The notes beneath the pieces were generated by a model, which saw only the letters and a program-made list of their open reading frames with translations, was not told where the DNA came from and searched no databases. Of a stretch of DNA of 64,000 bases, positions 23,641 to 35,035 are shown in pieces; position 1 is the stretch's first letter, and each line of letters begins with the position of its first letter. The position numbers were made by a program, and so were the translations under genes. The DNA comes from Bos javanicus (taxonomy: Eukaryota > Chordata > Mammalia > Artiodactyla > Bovidae), in assembly GCF_032452875.1 (NCBI RefSeq), contig NC_083896.1:6386001-6450000 (forward strand), written 5' to 3'.

Positions 23641-24745
23641 ACGCTAGTTGCATCTCCTAAGTATGTTAAAGACTCATTAAGTTTAGAAGACTCTTCAAAC
23701 CTCTTTAATTCTGAAATTCAGGTTTTTCCTTGAAATGATGATGATAGAGGGGTGGAGTGAATTATCTGAGGAGATTTCTCTTTGAAATGAATTAATACCT
23801 ATTGCTTTTCTCGAATCAGTCCTGCTTCCCAACTTCAAATGTATGGTTACATTTTGATTGCCAATTGGCCTGATTATCATTCTCATAGTCCCAAATATTT
23901 TTTTACTTTCTTCGTTAGGTATCATTACTACTGGATAATGCCTCACCATTGGTTATTTTAATGGTTTAAGTAGCAGGTTACTCTAGAGAGATGTGACTTT
24001 TACTATAAAACATCATATACCTAATATCCACATGTAATTAATCTGAAAATCTTGTCATTTTTCCACTCAGTAACTAATGGATTCATGATAATTGGATGGA
24101 CATCCAACAAAAGGCCAGTTGTGTGTATCACATAATGGTTTTTCCTTGAATCTTGGTTATCAGTTCCCATCCTGTCTATTTGTAAATCTTGCTGCGACCT
24201 AAAGATATGATTAACTTGAGAACTGAAAGTGGGAAAACAGGGCCATGTACCATTTTGGATTTGCCTTGTCGCATAACACATGGACACTTACACTACCGTG
24301 ATCTTAAGTAGTGGTCTCGTTAGAGACTGGTCCAAGAAAGAAGGGATAACTGTCTGTCTCTGGTTTCTTCTACTCATATCAGCCAGGCATGTTTTATACT
24401 TCTTCATCTAGATGATTGCTTTTGAAAAGATTAAAACAGAATATGTATAATATATTCTAAGTATTTTTTTTTCCATTTAGGGGAGCCTCTTGTCAGATTA
24501 TGACTACTCTAAATTATAATAATGTTATTATTTTATAATGACATGTTCTGGAAAAATTATGACATCTACCCTACCCTAAATATATCTGTGAATAGCTTTG
24601 GTTGTTGCAAAATGCAAAACAATAAAAGTACTCCTGTTGAAGGACATGCCAAAAGAAGTGATCTATAGTGACAAGAAATATACTTTTGTTGTTTCTATGA
24701 CTAGCAAATTATAATGGTTAGTCATTTGTGGAAGACAGCATTTAA
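23641..24745. other. Unassigned sequence with two minus-strand open frames
   Basis: Minus-strand frames 24287-24021 (88 codons) and 23949-23695 (84 codons) lie close together but in different phases and match no family I recognise. No exon borders support them. Confidence 0.35.
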
Positions 24746-25614
24746 TTATTTGTAAGTTTTGGCTAATAAATATTTATTAAACATTTGGTTTATGCCAGAT
24801 GCTGCACTAGGTTCTATAGATACAACATTGCCCAAAATAGCCAAGGTCCCTGCTCTCATAGAGACTGTGTTCTAGTCAATAAAGACCTCCCAGAAACAAA
24901 AAAGCAAATCAATGTGTAGTGTGTTAGGTAGAGATAAGTGCTATGAGAAAAGTAAAGGTAAGGGAGTAAGGAGTAAGAATGGTGAAGGGTGGTATTGCTG
25001 TTTTAGATAGGGGTAGAGCTATTTTAGATACGGACTTTCTGAATAGACAGATAAGTAGATAAGGGAATACATCAGGTGGATTTCAGGGAAAAGTACATTT
25101 AGACAAAGGGAACAGTAAATGCAAAGTCCCTGAGGTGGGGGTAACTTTGGATATCCAGGGAAGGCAAGGATCCCAGTGGGGCTGGAATACAGTCAGTGAA
25201 TGATGGCGGTGAGAAATGAGATCAGAGAGGAGAGTCGGGGGTGGTCAGACTCTATGGACTGTGGAAGGACTTGGATTTTAATCTGATTGAATTAAAAGCA
25301 TGATTTTGAAGTCTGCATCTGAATGATTATTTTGTTCTAGTCACATTACCTAGTGTTTGGCAAGCCAAAAAATTTTTTGTTTTCAAAAAAAAAAGACTTG
25401 AGTTTAGGGAGGAAAAAGCAAATGGTGATACCTCTGAGCATAGAAAACAGCTTGAAAAAAGAGAAAACAGGTCAAACTTTTTTGATGGAGGAGGAGGTGT
25501 AACATCATTTTGAGATGCCTCAGTGGAGATTCTATCTCCTGCCACATGGCCCTGGTTTATGGGCTCCAGTAGCCTCACCTGCCCACTGTGTTTCCCACCA
25601 GCTCGTATATGGAT

Positions 25615-25895
25615 GGTAGTAGAGAAGGCAATGGCACCCCACTCCAGTACTCTTGCCTGGAAAATCCCATGGACGGAGGAGCCTGGTGCACTGCAGACCA
25701 TGGGGTCATGAAGAGTCGGACACGACTGAGCGACTTCACTTTCACTTTTCACTTTCCTGCATTGGAGAAGAAAATGGCAACCCACTCCAGTGTTCTTGCC
25801 TGGAGAATCCCAGGGACGGGGAGCCTGGTGGGCTGCCGACTCTGGGGTCGCGCAGAGTCGGACACGACTGAAGCGACTTAGCAGCAGCAGCAGCT
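25615..25895 (+). mobile_element. Bov-A2 dimeric SINE, little diverged
   Basis: Two Bov-A monomers with the cttcactttcacttttcact linker, ending cgacttagcagcagcagcagc. Close to consensus, so probably a young insertion into the L2 relic. Confidence 0.95.
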
Positions 25896-26739
25896 TCCTG
25901 TTACCCTTTGTATTTTTCCCCTAACTTTAATATGGCTTCCCAGTTCTTATTCATCTGAGTCACTAGTTCCCTCTCTCAGATTCCTTCCACTTAAATGATA
26001 CAGAACCCTTTCTGGATTGGGCTGGACCCGCACTATCACAGAAGGTCAGCAGATCCTCTCTGAACAGAGCACTGAATCACCGAGAGGAGTGATACACGGG
26101 AGAGAGAAGAGGGACTGAAAACGTCCTTAAGCAGTCAAACGTTCGTGTCCAAGGACCAGTAAGAAGTGCAGGTTTGCTGGAACTAAGTGGAAATGTTTTA
26201 GGGAATAAAGTCTGAGAAATGCCCATAGACTGGATATGATAGGCATTTGTAGGATTCAGTTTTTATTATAAATGTTATGGAGACTCATTTGACGATTTTG
26301 ATTAGGGTATGACTCATATTTTAAAGTGGTGAAAAAGAATATGATGGGGTGGGCAAGAGTGGAAGTCAGGAGATAAGACAGAAACTCTTGCTGACGTCTA
26401 AACAAAAGAAGTGCTAGTTACGCACAGGGTGACAGAGACTGGAGCTTGAGAAGTGGATGGATCTTGAAGGTGTATCTTTCAAGTTTTGTGGATCCTTTGG
26501 AGGTGGGTTATAAAAAAAGCTATGAAATGTATATAACGCCAAGGTTTTCAGTTTCCTTAAGTTAAGTGGACTGTGTTGCTGCTTATTAAGATAAAGAACA
26601 CTGTGGCATATTAGGAGGATAAGAGTGGACATTGAAAGTTCAGTTCCATACATTTTAAATTTGAGAGCTCTAAGCTAGAGATCTAAACTTGGGAACCATT
26701 AGTACCTTCATGGATTTAAATCCTTGACGCTGGTCAGGA

Positions 26740-27445
26740 TCACCTAGGGCAGTAATTCTCAATTATGTACAATCCAGCATCATGTTTTATAACATTTTAT
26801 ATTCCACTTTTCATTCTTAAAATTAAATGCACAGATATTATATACACAAATGATTTATAAAAAATCAATAAAATGTTCTAACCTTAGTTAGAGCTGTGTA
26901 AGTAATTTATAGTAAATAATTTATATTCAGTATTTAAATTTTTAGGCATGACTGCACTGGAAGTCAAAATGAAATAGGTGACTTATAGCCACATACAAAA
27001 TGAGTATGAATAAGACAGTTCCAAATGCAGGCTCCCAATGCCAAATACTGTCGAGGCCCAGTTTCTTTATGTGGTATGCTTTCAAAATGGTAAACATCTT
27101 TTGGTCAAGTTCTAAGCACAATAGAGTACAATATTACTTTAGTTTTTAGTGTGGTTACAATGCTAGAAATTCCAGTGTATGTTTAAATCATGTAAAATCT
27201 TTGCATTTTTTATAATTATAAATGAGTTTTTCATTTACATGGAAGTCCAGAAAGTCATTTGAAAAGCATATGGGAGTGTGACCATTTCTTGTTGCACAGT
27301 ATTCTCCACAAATTGCGGGAGTTTGCAGTTTCTGACCTCTACTCTGTAAATGTCACTAATATATAACTGTGAAAGCCCAGTTGCCTCCATGAGCTCTCAA
27401 AACTGCCCGTAAGAGGTGGTACTCTTGATCAGGAGCAACTAGTTT
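26740..27445. mobile_element. Possible hAT-type DNA transposon relic
   Basis: The left edge gggcagtaattctcaatt and the right-hand run gacctctactctgtaaatg to gagctctcaaaactgccc resemble the ends of a MER20-like non-autonomous element. The AT-rich middle is unassigned. Tentative. Confidence 0.3.
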
Positions 27446-28092
27446 AAGAAATGTGTATAGATGGAGAAGAAATCTAACTAAGCCCTGAGACATATCAACA
27501 TATTGAGCTCAGCAAAGGTGATTAAGAAAGAGTGATCACTGAAGAAAAAGAGGAACGTGGGGCAAGTCTGAGTCCTGGATACCACAGGACAGTGTTTGAA
27601 AAAAGAACCAGTTGGGACAAATGCTGCTGAAGAGTGGAGTAAAATGAGGGCTGATCTAATGCCCTTAGGAATCGTGATTTAATGGAGTGCTGGAAAGAGA
27701 AGATAAAAATAGAAAGAAAAATTGGAGATAAGTAGAGACAAATCTGGTGTGTTGGAGTCACCTCGTATGAGCTCATTGGGTTATTGCGTGCTTCTTTTCC
27801 AATTCTGCATTCAGTGAAGTCAAGTTTCATAGCTTTAAGTCATCCACAATGTAACTATTCACTCCATAGAAATCAACAAACCCCATGAAGTAGGGGTTAG
27901 AAAAAAATTTAAGACCTGGCTATTAAATATTTGTTAGCATATCACTGGACAAATTCTAAGGAGTTTGGATGCAAAAATGAAGTAAAGAAATAGGGCAATA
28001 GTTGAATGGGGGGAAGACATAGGGAGAAGGCAGATATAAGTTTAGAGTGAGTATAAAATAAATGTATGCATTTTTATCTGTTTATGTATATG

Positions 28093-28311
28093 CATGCTAA
28101 GTCACTTCAGTCGTGTCCAACTCTTTGTGACCCTATGGGTTGTAGACCGCCAGTCTCCTCTGTTCATGGGAATTTCCAGGCAAGAATACTGCAATGGGTT
28201 GCCATTCCTTCTCCAAGGGATCTTCCTGACCCAGGAATCGAACCCACATCTCTTATGTCTCCTGCATTGAAAGGCAGTTTCTTTTACAATAGCACCACCC
28301 GGGAAGCCCAA
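28093..28311 (-). mobile_element. Bov-tA SINE
   Basis: Complete antisense element from gctaagtcacttcagtcgtg to ccacccgggaagccca. The (TA)n tract begins where its head ends. Confidence 0.92.
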
Positions 28312-28375
28312 TTTATATATATATATATATATGTATGTATATATATACATATATATATATAATATGTACATATAT
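28311..28375 (+). repeat. (TA)n-rich microsatellite
   Basis: About 60 bp of alternating TA with TGTA and TACA interruptions. Confidence 0.92.
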
Positions 28376-28475
28376 TGAATGTGAACAATTATATTTATAT
28401 ATGCCTGAGGACAATATGAAAAATAAGATTGAAGTAGAGATGGAAATATAAGGGTAAAAGACTTGTGGAAGCTTC

Positions 28476-28838
28476 CTGATTGATGCTTTTGAACTGTGGT
28501 ATTGGAGAAGACTCTTGAGAATCCCTTGGACTGTAAGGAGATCAAACCAGTCAATCCTAAAGGAAATCAACCCCGAATATTCATTGGAAGGACTGATGCT
28601 GAAGCTGCAATACTTTGGCTACCTGATGCGAAGGGCTGAAAAGACCCTGATGCTGGGAAAGATTGAAGGCAGGAAGAAAAGGGGATGACAGAGGGTGAGA
28701 TGGTTAGATGGCATCACCAACTCGATGAACATGAGTTTGAATAAGCTCTGGGAGTTGGTGATGGACAGGGAAGCCTGGCGTGCTCCATGCGGTTGCAGAG
28801 TTGGGCTCAACTAAGCTACTGAACTGAACTGAACTGAA
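28476..28838 (+). mobile_element. BovB LINE 3' end
   Basis: Sense BovB from ttgatgcttttgaactgtgg to the tail ctgaactgaactgaac. Small internal deletions relative to other copies. Confidence 0.9.
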
Positions 28839-29150
28839 AGATGTAAATATTGATAGTGCTGGAGAGTTAGAGGGTATAGTTACAGGAGCAAAGTCCATAA
28901 GGGTCTCCTGATGGATTCTAAGAGAACTGGGTTCCAGTGTACAAGTGGAAGAGCTGACCTCTGACAAGGCAGCTGGGCAAGCTCATGCTTTACAGAAAGA
29001 CAGAGAAGATGGTTTAGAGCATCTCTTCTGATTGAAGTGAGTGGAATGGGATTTCTCTTCTGACTCCTTCTGTGTTCTTGGTGAAATAAATAGTAAGGTT
29101 GTTTCTGAGAATGAGGAAGTAGGGAATACTTTGAATTTTGCGGAGAAGGA

Positions 29151-29429
29151 AGAAAGTATAATGTGTCATTTGAAGTAGTAAATCAGTGAGTGAAGCATGA
29201 TGGCCTTTCTGAGCAGCCTACTGAGATATGTGGTTCAAAATTTAAAGTGAGACAAGTCAGAATAATTGTGAGTTTTTTCCAGGCATGGCACTTCTTCAGA
29301 TTAGCTATTGAGCAGGTGGGGAGTTGGATTTCACCAGCATTGGTCCATTCCTGATTAAATTCACTATAGCTGTCACCTCCAATCCATTCTCTGCACTGTA
29401 ACCATAGAAACTTCAAAGCATGAATCCAA
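29151..29429. other. Unassigned intronic sequence
   Basis: Between two L2 relics; perhaps eroded L2, not assignable. Confidence 0.3.
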
Positions 29430-29995
29430 TTAAATCCCTGCTTTTGCTTTAAACACATTAATAGCTTCCCTTGCTCCTAGGATAAAGCAAAAAAAAAAAA
29501 AAAAAATCCTTCCAATGGCCTGGAAAGGACTCCTTGCACAGTCCCCGACCTACCTTTCCTCTTGATTGAGTTTTTTTCTCCTCTGCACAACAGTACCCTC
29601 GGCTTTTCTGTCCCTCTTGCTTCCCTTGCCGCCTCCCCCACTTATGTAATCCTGATCCACATGGCCACAGTACTCTCCACCACCCTCTCCCACCCCTATG
29701 CACATAGGCACCTAGTATCTTTAAATCATAGCTCAGGAGCCACTTCCTCTCCGAAGCCTTCTAGACGTTTCAGTTTCTTGTTTCTTATATGCTGCTGTCA
29801 ACTATATTTCTTGAGAGCGCTTATCTCCACTGGTAACTGTATATTCAAAGTGTGATCGTTGGTATAACAAGTTTTCTCCAGTATACTAAAAGCATTATCA
29901 TAGTACATAGTAGGGACCTGTGTCTCTTTTTGTTCACTGTTGTACTCAAGGACCCATTAAAATGATTGTTTTAAATAAATGCGAATATTTGATAA
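29430..29995 (+). mobile_element. L2 LINE 3' end
   Basis: Sense L2 landmarks: aatagcttcccttgctccta, ccaatggcctggaaaggact, agccttctagacgtttcag, and the 3' tail atagtacatagtagggacc. An A(18) run at 29489-29506 is internal. Confidence 0.75.
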
Positions 29996-30127
29996 GGGAA
30001 GAGAGGAAGGGAGGAGGAAGGTGGAAGGAAAGGAGGGAGAGAGAAGGAGGAAGGAAGGAAGAAAAAGAGGGGAAGGGAGGGAGGAGGAAGGGAGGTGAGA
30101 AAGCAGGTAAGCAAGCGGAAAGGTGTA
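29995..30127 (+). repeat. Polypurine (GGAA/GAGG)n tract
   Basis: About 130 bp almost entirely A/G on the + strand, starting where the L2 3' tail ends; probably grown from that tail. Confidence 0.9.
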
Positions 30128-30200
30128 TCCTTTGCTTCCTGAAAAATCACCACCGGTGGGGCAGTGCTCAGATATATAAAGGTAATACTGTGGGCACCCA

Positions 30201-30366
30201 AATGAAGGAGGCAAAGGAGAAGGGGTGGCAGAGGATGAGATGGCATCACTGACTCCATGGATGTGAGTGTGAGCAATGGAGATACTGAAGGACAGGGAAG
30301 TTTGGTGTGCTGCGGCTCATGGGGTCGCAAAGACTTGGACACAACTTAGTGACCGAATAACAACAA
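30201..30366 (+). mobile_element. BovB LINE 3' fragment
   Basis: The stretch ggcaaaggagaaggggtggc, then gaggatgagatggcatcact, through to gacacaacttagtgaccgaa. A short truncated copy. Confidence 0.85.
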
Positions 30367-30369
30367 TAA

Positions 30370-30730
30370 GGTGCCTTAGGAGGGAGATTTGGGAGGCTTT
30401 CGGCACCAAAATGAGTGTAATGGAAAAAGCAGGACTTGTCGAGAGTGAGAGATTGTTCCAGAGGGAGAAACAGCTTGAATGATAGTTCAGAGGGGTGAAT
30501 TACCATGAAAATCCAGAACAATATATATCATGCTGTTGGAAGGCAGGCTGGAATGGTATCCAGAGGTCATGTGATGGAGGAGCTTGTAGGAATTACTAAA
30601 ACGTGTGGCTTTTTTTCCTAAAGATGTTGGTGAAAAATGGAAGGGTTTAAAACAGGAACTGAAATCAGATTTGTACTTACATGTGTCGCCCTACTGGTAT
30701 TATACAGATTGGAAAGGAGAAAGACTAGGT
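30370..30730 (-). mobile_element. L2 LINE relic
   Basis: Antisense L2-like order: gattgttccagagggagaaa, then ggcaggctggaatggtatcc, then ggagcttgtaggaattac. Diverged. Confidence 0.5.
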
Positions 30731-30770
30731 CAGAAGCAAAGATACCAAGATCAGTCATGGTGTCAAGCAA

Positions 30771-31001
30771 GCTGTGCATGCATGGTAAGTCACCTCAGCT
30801 TGGCCTGTTCTTTGTGACTCTGTGGTCTGAAGGCCACCAGGCTTCTCTGTCCATGAGATTCTCCAGGCAAGAATACTGGAGTGGGTTGCCATGCCCTCCC
30901 TCAGGGCATCTTTCTGATCCAGGGATCAAGCATGTTTCTTTTGTCTCCTGCAATGGCAGGCAGGTTCTTTACTGCTGGGAAGTAAAGAACTTGGGAAGCC
31001 C
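30771..31001 (-). mobile_element. Bov-tA SINE with 9-bp TSD
   Basis: Antisense element ending in gggaagcc, with an extra copy of agtaaagaac near the head. Direct repeats gtcaagcaa lie at 30762-30770 and 31002-31010. Confidence 0.9.
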
Positions 31002-31010
31002 GTCAAGCAA

Positions 31011-32054
31011 AACGAGGAGATAAGAATGCTGTTTTGTGACCAAAGAAGTTGGACTGAACAGTAACTGTAGGAGGGCATTATTGTTAACCTTATAAAAATC
31101 ATCTTTGGGAGAAAATGCAGAGAAGTTTGGGGGTGGTAGAAATTGCCGTGAATTACTCAGTAAAGTGGAGGCCAGTAAGTAGAGAGAATCCGTGTTCAAA
31201 GAGAAGCACAAAGCAAATGGGCCTATTTCTAAATTGCCTCAGAAGTCTGAGAGGGATTGAATTTATACTGGTCTGGCCTTTTGTTAGTGGTGGGTGATGA
31301 GTAGCAAATCCATAGGCAATTACTTGTATATCTATCTGTCTGGGTAAATGTGAGCAAGGTTTTGACAAGCTGTGTCCTGAAGTATGTATTATTTGTATAA
31401 TGAAACACATTGTAACTCTAGCCTCATGTGAATCTATGTGGAAATCATTGAGAACAATTAGTTAATATGATATAATTTAACATAACTCATTTGCTATCAC
31501 AATATAGGAAATCATTCAATAAATATGAGCTGCACTTAAATCCCATATTTCATAGTCTGAGAATTCAAGGAAATTTTTCTGTCAGGGAAATGAGAAATTT
31601 GTATTACCATTTAAATGCCCATCTGTTCTCAGGAGAGAGGATAAATTGTTTTCCCCTTGGTTTCTCAGTTTATGAACATGAAATTTATGCTGTCATTTTT
31701 TAGTAGATGACAGCTCACTTATAATGCCACAGAAAATATAGAGATTGCTTAGTAAATGACTGGAATTCACTACTCATTAAGTTCCATTCTAGTTCAGTTA
31801 CTTTACAACTCCAAAGATAGGGAAAAATACAAAATTTTTGCTTTTTTAATCCAATAAAAATATTACTTTTTATTTTTGAAAATAAGTGAATTATTCAATT
31901 CCTGGACCTGGAAATAGAGTTATTATAGCAAAGTGGTTTGTTTGCATGGATTGTTATGTTTTTATTATGAATTGTTTTGTTCCTAAGTTTGGCTTCTCTT
32001 TTATCTACTATTTTCTGCTTGATTTTACTATATAGTATTAAGGAAAATAAGAAT
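31011..32054. other. Unassigned AT-rich intronic sequence
   Basis: Nothing recognised. Confidence 0.4.
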
Positions 32055-32060
32055 AGTAAT

Positions 32061-32171
32061 GGGCTTCCCCAGAGTCTAATGTTTAAGACTGTGCTCCACT
32101 AAGGGGGCACAGTTGGATCCCAGGTCGGGGAATTAGGATCCGGCATGCTATACAGCACAGCCAAAAAAAAG
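32061..32171 (+). mobile_element. SINE2/CHR-type tRNA-Glu SINE with A-tail
   Basis: tRNA-like head (gggcttccccagagtctaat), B-box region, and an end in gccaaaaaaaagag. A short direct repeat agtaatg flanks it (32055-32061 and 32172-32178). Confidence 0.8.
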
Positions 32172-32178
32172 AGTAATG

Positions 32179-32997
32179 AGAAATTTTCTTGGTAACATAA
32201 TTTCTTAAGCAATGTCAAAAATATGACAATAATGTCCTGGGTGGTCAAGAGAGAATATGTCATTTTGCCAAGCTAGTCTGGTGGTAATGAACTAAATAAT
32301 TTCAAAGCCAAAAAGACAAGCATTTTGTTACATTTTCATTATCTTGAGGAACATTTTTAAGTACTCGTTTGTTTGATGTAATTGCTAAGCACTTTATAAA
32401 GGATGCTAAATGAATATGGTTCCTGTTTCCTATTTGTAAAATTGTAATTTTTAAAGCAAAACTGTAACTTAATGGATTATAATCATGCAGGCAGTGTTCT
32501 TTAAGGTCATCCAAATGAACACACCTAAGACATCAAGTATGTTAATGCCAAAGGAAGATACTTATCTTCCAGTGATTCAAAGGCAGTCGAGTCGGGGAAC
32601 TTTGGGAATAGAGTCTAGTAAAAATACTATTGCTCTTATTATGATTTTTGAACTTTAACAAAGGAGGAAGGTGGGATTTCATAAATATATAAACAGAATG
32701 GAAAAACTAAATACTTCCATGAAATGAGATTTTGAGACAATTTGGGGGTGACAAATTATGGACATGGAATGCTAAGGAATACCAAGAAATGTAGTTTGAG
32801 TAGGTAATAGAGTTAGGGAAGAAGAGTTTAAATAAGATCTGTCACAGAGTACTGAAAAAGAGGAGGCGAGCTTATTTTTTGTTGGCACTGTGTTAAGAAA
32901 CTAATAAAATGTCTTGAGATAGAGCTACCAAATAATTAGAAGGAAGGGAAAGGCTAGAAAGTCCATGCAGAAAAGTTTGTATGTCCTAGACATTACC
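32179..32997. other. Unassigned AT-rich intronic sequence
   Basis: Nothing recognised. Confidence 0.4.
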
Positions 32998-33269
32998 TGC
33001 TGCTGCTAAGTCGCTTCAATCATGTCCGACTCTGTGCGACCCCACAGACGGCAGCCCACCAGGCTCCCCCGTCCCTGGGATTCTCCAGGTAAGAACATTG
33101 GAGTGGGTTGCCATTTCCTTCTCCAGTGCATGGAAGTGAAAAGTGAAAGCGAAGTCGCTCAGTCGTATCTGACTCTCAGCAACCCCATGGACTGCAGCCC
33201 ACCAGGCTCCTCCATCCATGGGATCCTCCAGGCAAGAGCACTGGAGTGGGGTGCCACTGCCTTCTCCGA
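32998..33269 (-). mobile_element. Bov-A2 dimeric SINE
   Basis: Two antisense monomers around the gaagtgaaaagtgaaagcga linker; begins at the ctgctgctgctaagtcgc end. Close to consensus. Confidence 0.94.
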
Positions 33270-33906
33270 GAGTTGTGCTGCTGACTGGAGCAAATAAGGA
33301 AATAGGTTTTAAGAGTTAGATTGTCCTTCGGGAATAGTCACCTGACCTGTCACCCTTTCTCCCCCAGCTCCTTTCCCTCATTTGCGATCTATTCGTCTGA
33401 CATTACGCTTGCACAATGACCGTGAAAAGCTTTTGTTGCTGCTGGAATGATGGACCTTTCCGTGCTGGTTCGGTATATTGTGTCAAGATGTAGTACCCAA
33501 CCGTGTACACTTTCAGAGTTGGCAGAGAGCATAGTAGAAAAGACAACCAGGGTTAAGAGGCAAACTGAAAGGAAATGAAAAGTACCTATTTCCCTTTTTC
33601 AGGCCTAGGAATCCCTTTATGTGAATAGATACTCCTTGCTTCTTCCATAGAGCAGAAACAGAGGCAACAGTTTTCAGTTATCCTTTAAAAAGAAATTCTT
33701 AACTGCATTTATTACATATTGTATTAATTGTTTATGTAGCTAGAGGAGTTGGCCTTTTTTACGTAAACTTCCAACTAAAGAATCTCCTGAGTCTCTTGAA
33801 GGCAGCCATTTTGTGTTCACTGTTTTTTCATATTAAAAGGAAATCAAGAGGAAAAAACTGATATAACTTCAATGAGAATTGAGAATCAAGTGACGTAAAG
33901 AAAATT
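33270..33906. other. Unassigned intronic sequence
   Basis: Nothing recognised. Confidence 0.4.
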
Positions 33907-33921
33907 AAAGACTTTTAGAAG

Positions 33922-34109
33922 CTTCCGCATCAGTCCTTCCAGTGAAAATTCAGGATTGATTTCCTTTGAATTGACTGGTTTGATCTCCTTGCAGTCCAAG
34001 GGACTCTCAAGAGTCTTCTCCAACACCACAGTTCAAAAGCATCAATTCTTCAACGTTCAGCCCTCTTTAAGGTCCAACTCTCACATCCATACATGACAAA
34101 AAAAAAAAA
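33922..34109 (+). mobile_element. Retroposed antisense-BovB fragment with poly(A) and 15-bp TSD
   Basis: Body 33922-34097 is antisense BovB (cagtccttccagtgaaaatt to catccatacatgac) and is followed directly by an A-run ending at 34109. The perfect direct repeat aaagacttttagaag lies at 33907-33921 and 34110-34124. The left border tt|aaag fits the L1 endonuclease consensus TT|AAAA. BovB itself ends in short tandem repeats, not poly(A), so a polyadenylated RNA containing antisense BovB was probably copied by L1 machinery. Confidence 0.85.
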
Positions 34110-34124
34110 AAAGACTTTTAGAAG

Positions 34125-34425
34125 AATAAAATAGTTGAAAGGGACATGCAATTTTTTTAGATTAAAGGCAAGATATTTAAAACTCTTAATTCTTCCCCAA
34201 ATAATTTACAACCTTAATATAATTTCATTTAAAATGAGAACTCAAGATAAAAAAATAATTTAATTATTTGAAGAAAACCCACAAAAACAATTAAAAATGA
34301 GTAACAAGAAAGTCTAGAAAAATTTGAGTAGCAGTATAGGACTGGCTCTATTAAAACATGTTATAAAGTGAAATCGATTTTAGAAACAAGTTAGGAATTT
34401 ACAAAGCTAAATCATATGCTTAGGA
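34125..34425. other. Unassigned AT-rich intronic sequence
   Basis: Nothing recognised. Confidence 0.4.
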
Positions 34426-34426
34426 A

Positions 34427-34638
34427 AGTGAAAGTGTTAGTGGCTCAGTAGTGTCTGACTCTTTATGATCCCGTGGACTGAACCCCATCAGGCTCCTCTC
34501 TCCATATAATTCTCCAGGCAAGAAGACTGGAGTGGGTTGCCATTTCCTACTTCAGGGGATCTTCCTGGCAAAGGGATCAAACCCCGGTCTCCTGCATTGC
34601 AGGTAGGTTCTTTACCAATTGAGCCACCAGGGATGCCT
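34427..34638 (-). mobile_element. Bov-tA SINE with imperfect TSD
   Basis: Antisense element ending gagccaccagggatgcc. Flanks catatgcttaggaa (34413-34426) and catatgtctaggaa (34639-34652) are a 14-bp TSD with two differences. Confidence 0.9.
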
Positions 34639-34977
34639 CATATGTCTAGGAACTTGAAGCTGTGAAGTGGATGAGCTGAGATTTTAACTCAGGCTCATAT
34701 TATGCTAAAGAATGTGCTTTTTATAATTTACTACACTGTGTCCAATATAGTTCAATTAGTTTAAGCATTGTGGCACTAGAGCAAAAGAGACAAGAAATAC
34801 ATTAAGAAAGGAAAGTAATCTAGAACAGATCCTTTAATCCCTGGAAATACATATCATATGATAAAAGAAGCTACATAAATCAATGCAAAGTGTTAGCTTG
34901 TAAACAATTAAAGCATTTTAAAAAATTAAATCTTCTTCTCCGATGACCAAAAATTACTTCCAGATATGTTAAGTGCG

Positions 34978-35035
34978 CGTGTGCCTAGTCACTCAGTCGT
35001 GTCCGACTCTTTGCAACCCCTGGGCTCTAGCCTGC
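34978..35035 (-). mobile_element. Bov-tA/Bov-A tail fragment
   Basis: Only about 58 bp (ctagtcactcagtcgtgtcc and following) of antisense tail. Confidence 0.75.

Larger units (their letters stand above)
24750..29150 (-). mobile_element. Long L2 LINE relic, antisense, broken by younger insertions
   Basis: Segments at about 24750-25330, 26230-26735, 27445-28060 and 28840-29150 follow consecutive antisense L2 order: reversed 3' end (gccagatgctgcactaggtt), aatgcaaagtccctgaggtg, caagagtggaagtcaggag, caaatgctgctgaagagtgg, and gttccagtgtacaagtggaa. Inserted are a Bov-A2 (25615), perhaps a hAT relic (26740), a Bov-tA (28093), a TA repeat and a BovB (28476). Segment borders are approximate; no usable RT frame remains. 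Confidence 0.7.

Noticed and set aside
23695..24287. Two neighbouring minus-strand open frames of 84 and 88 codons
   Set aside because: Different phases, no recognisable family, no splice or promoter context; chance openness is the simpler reading.
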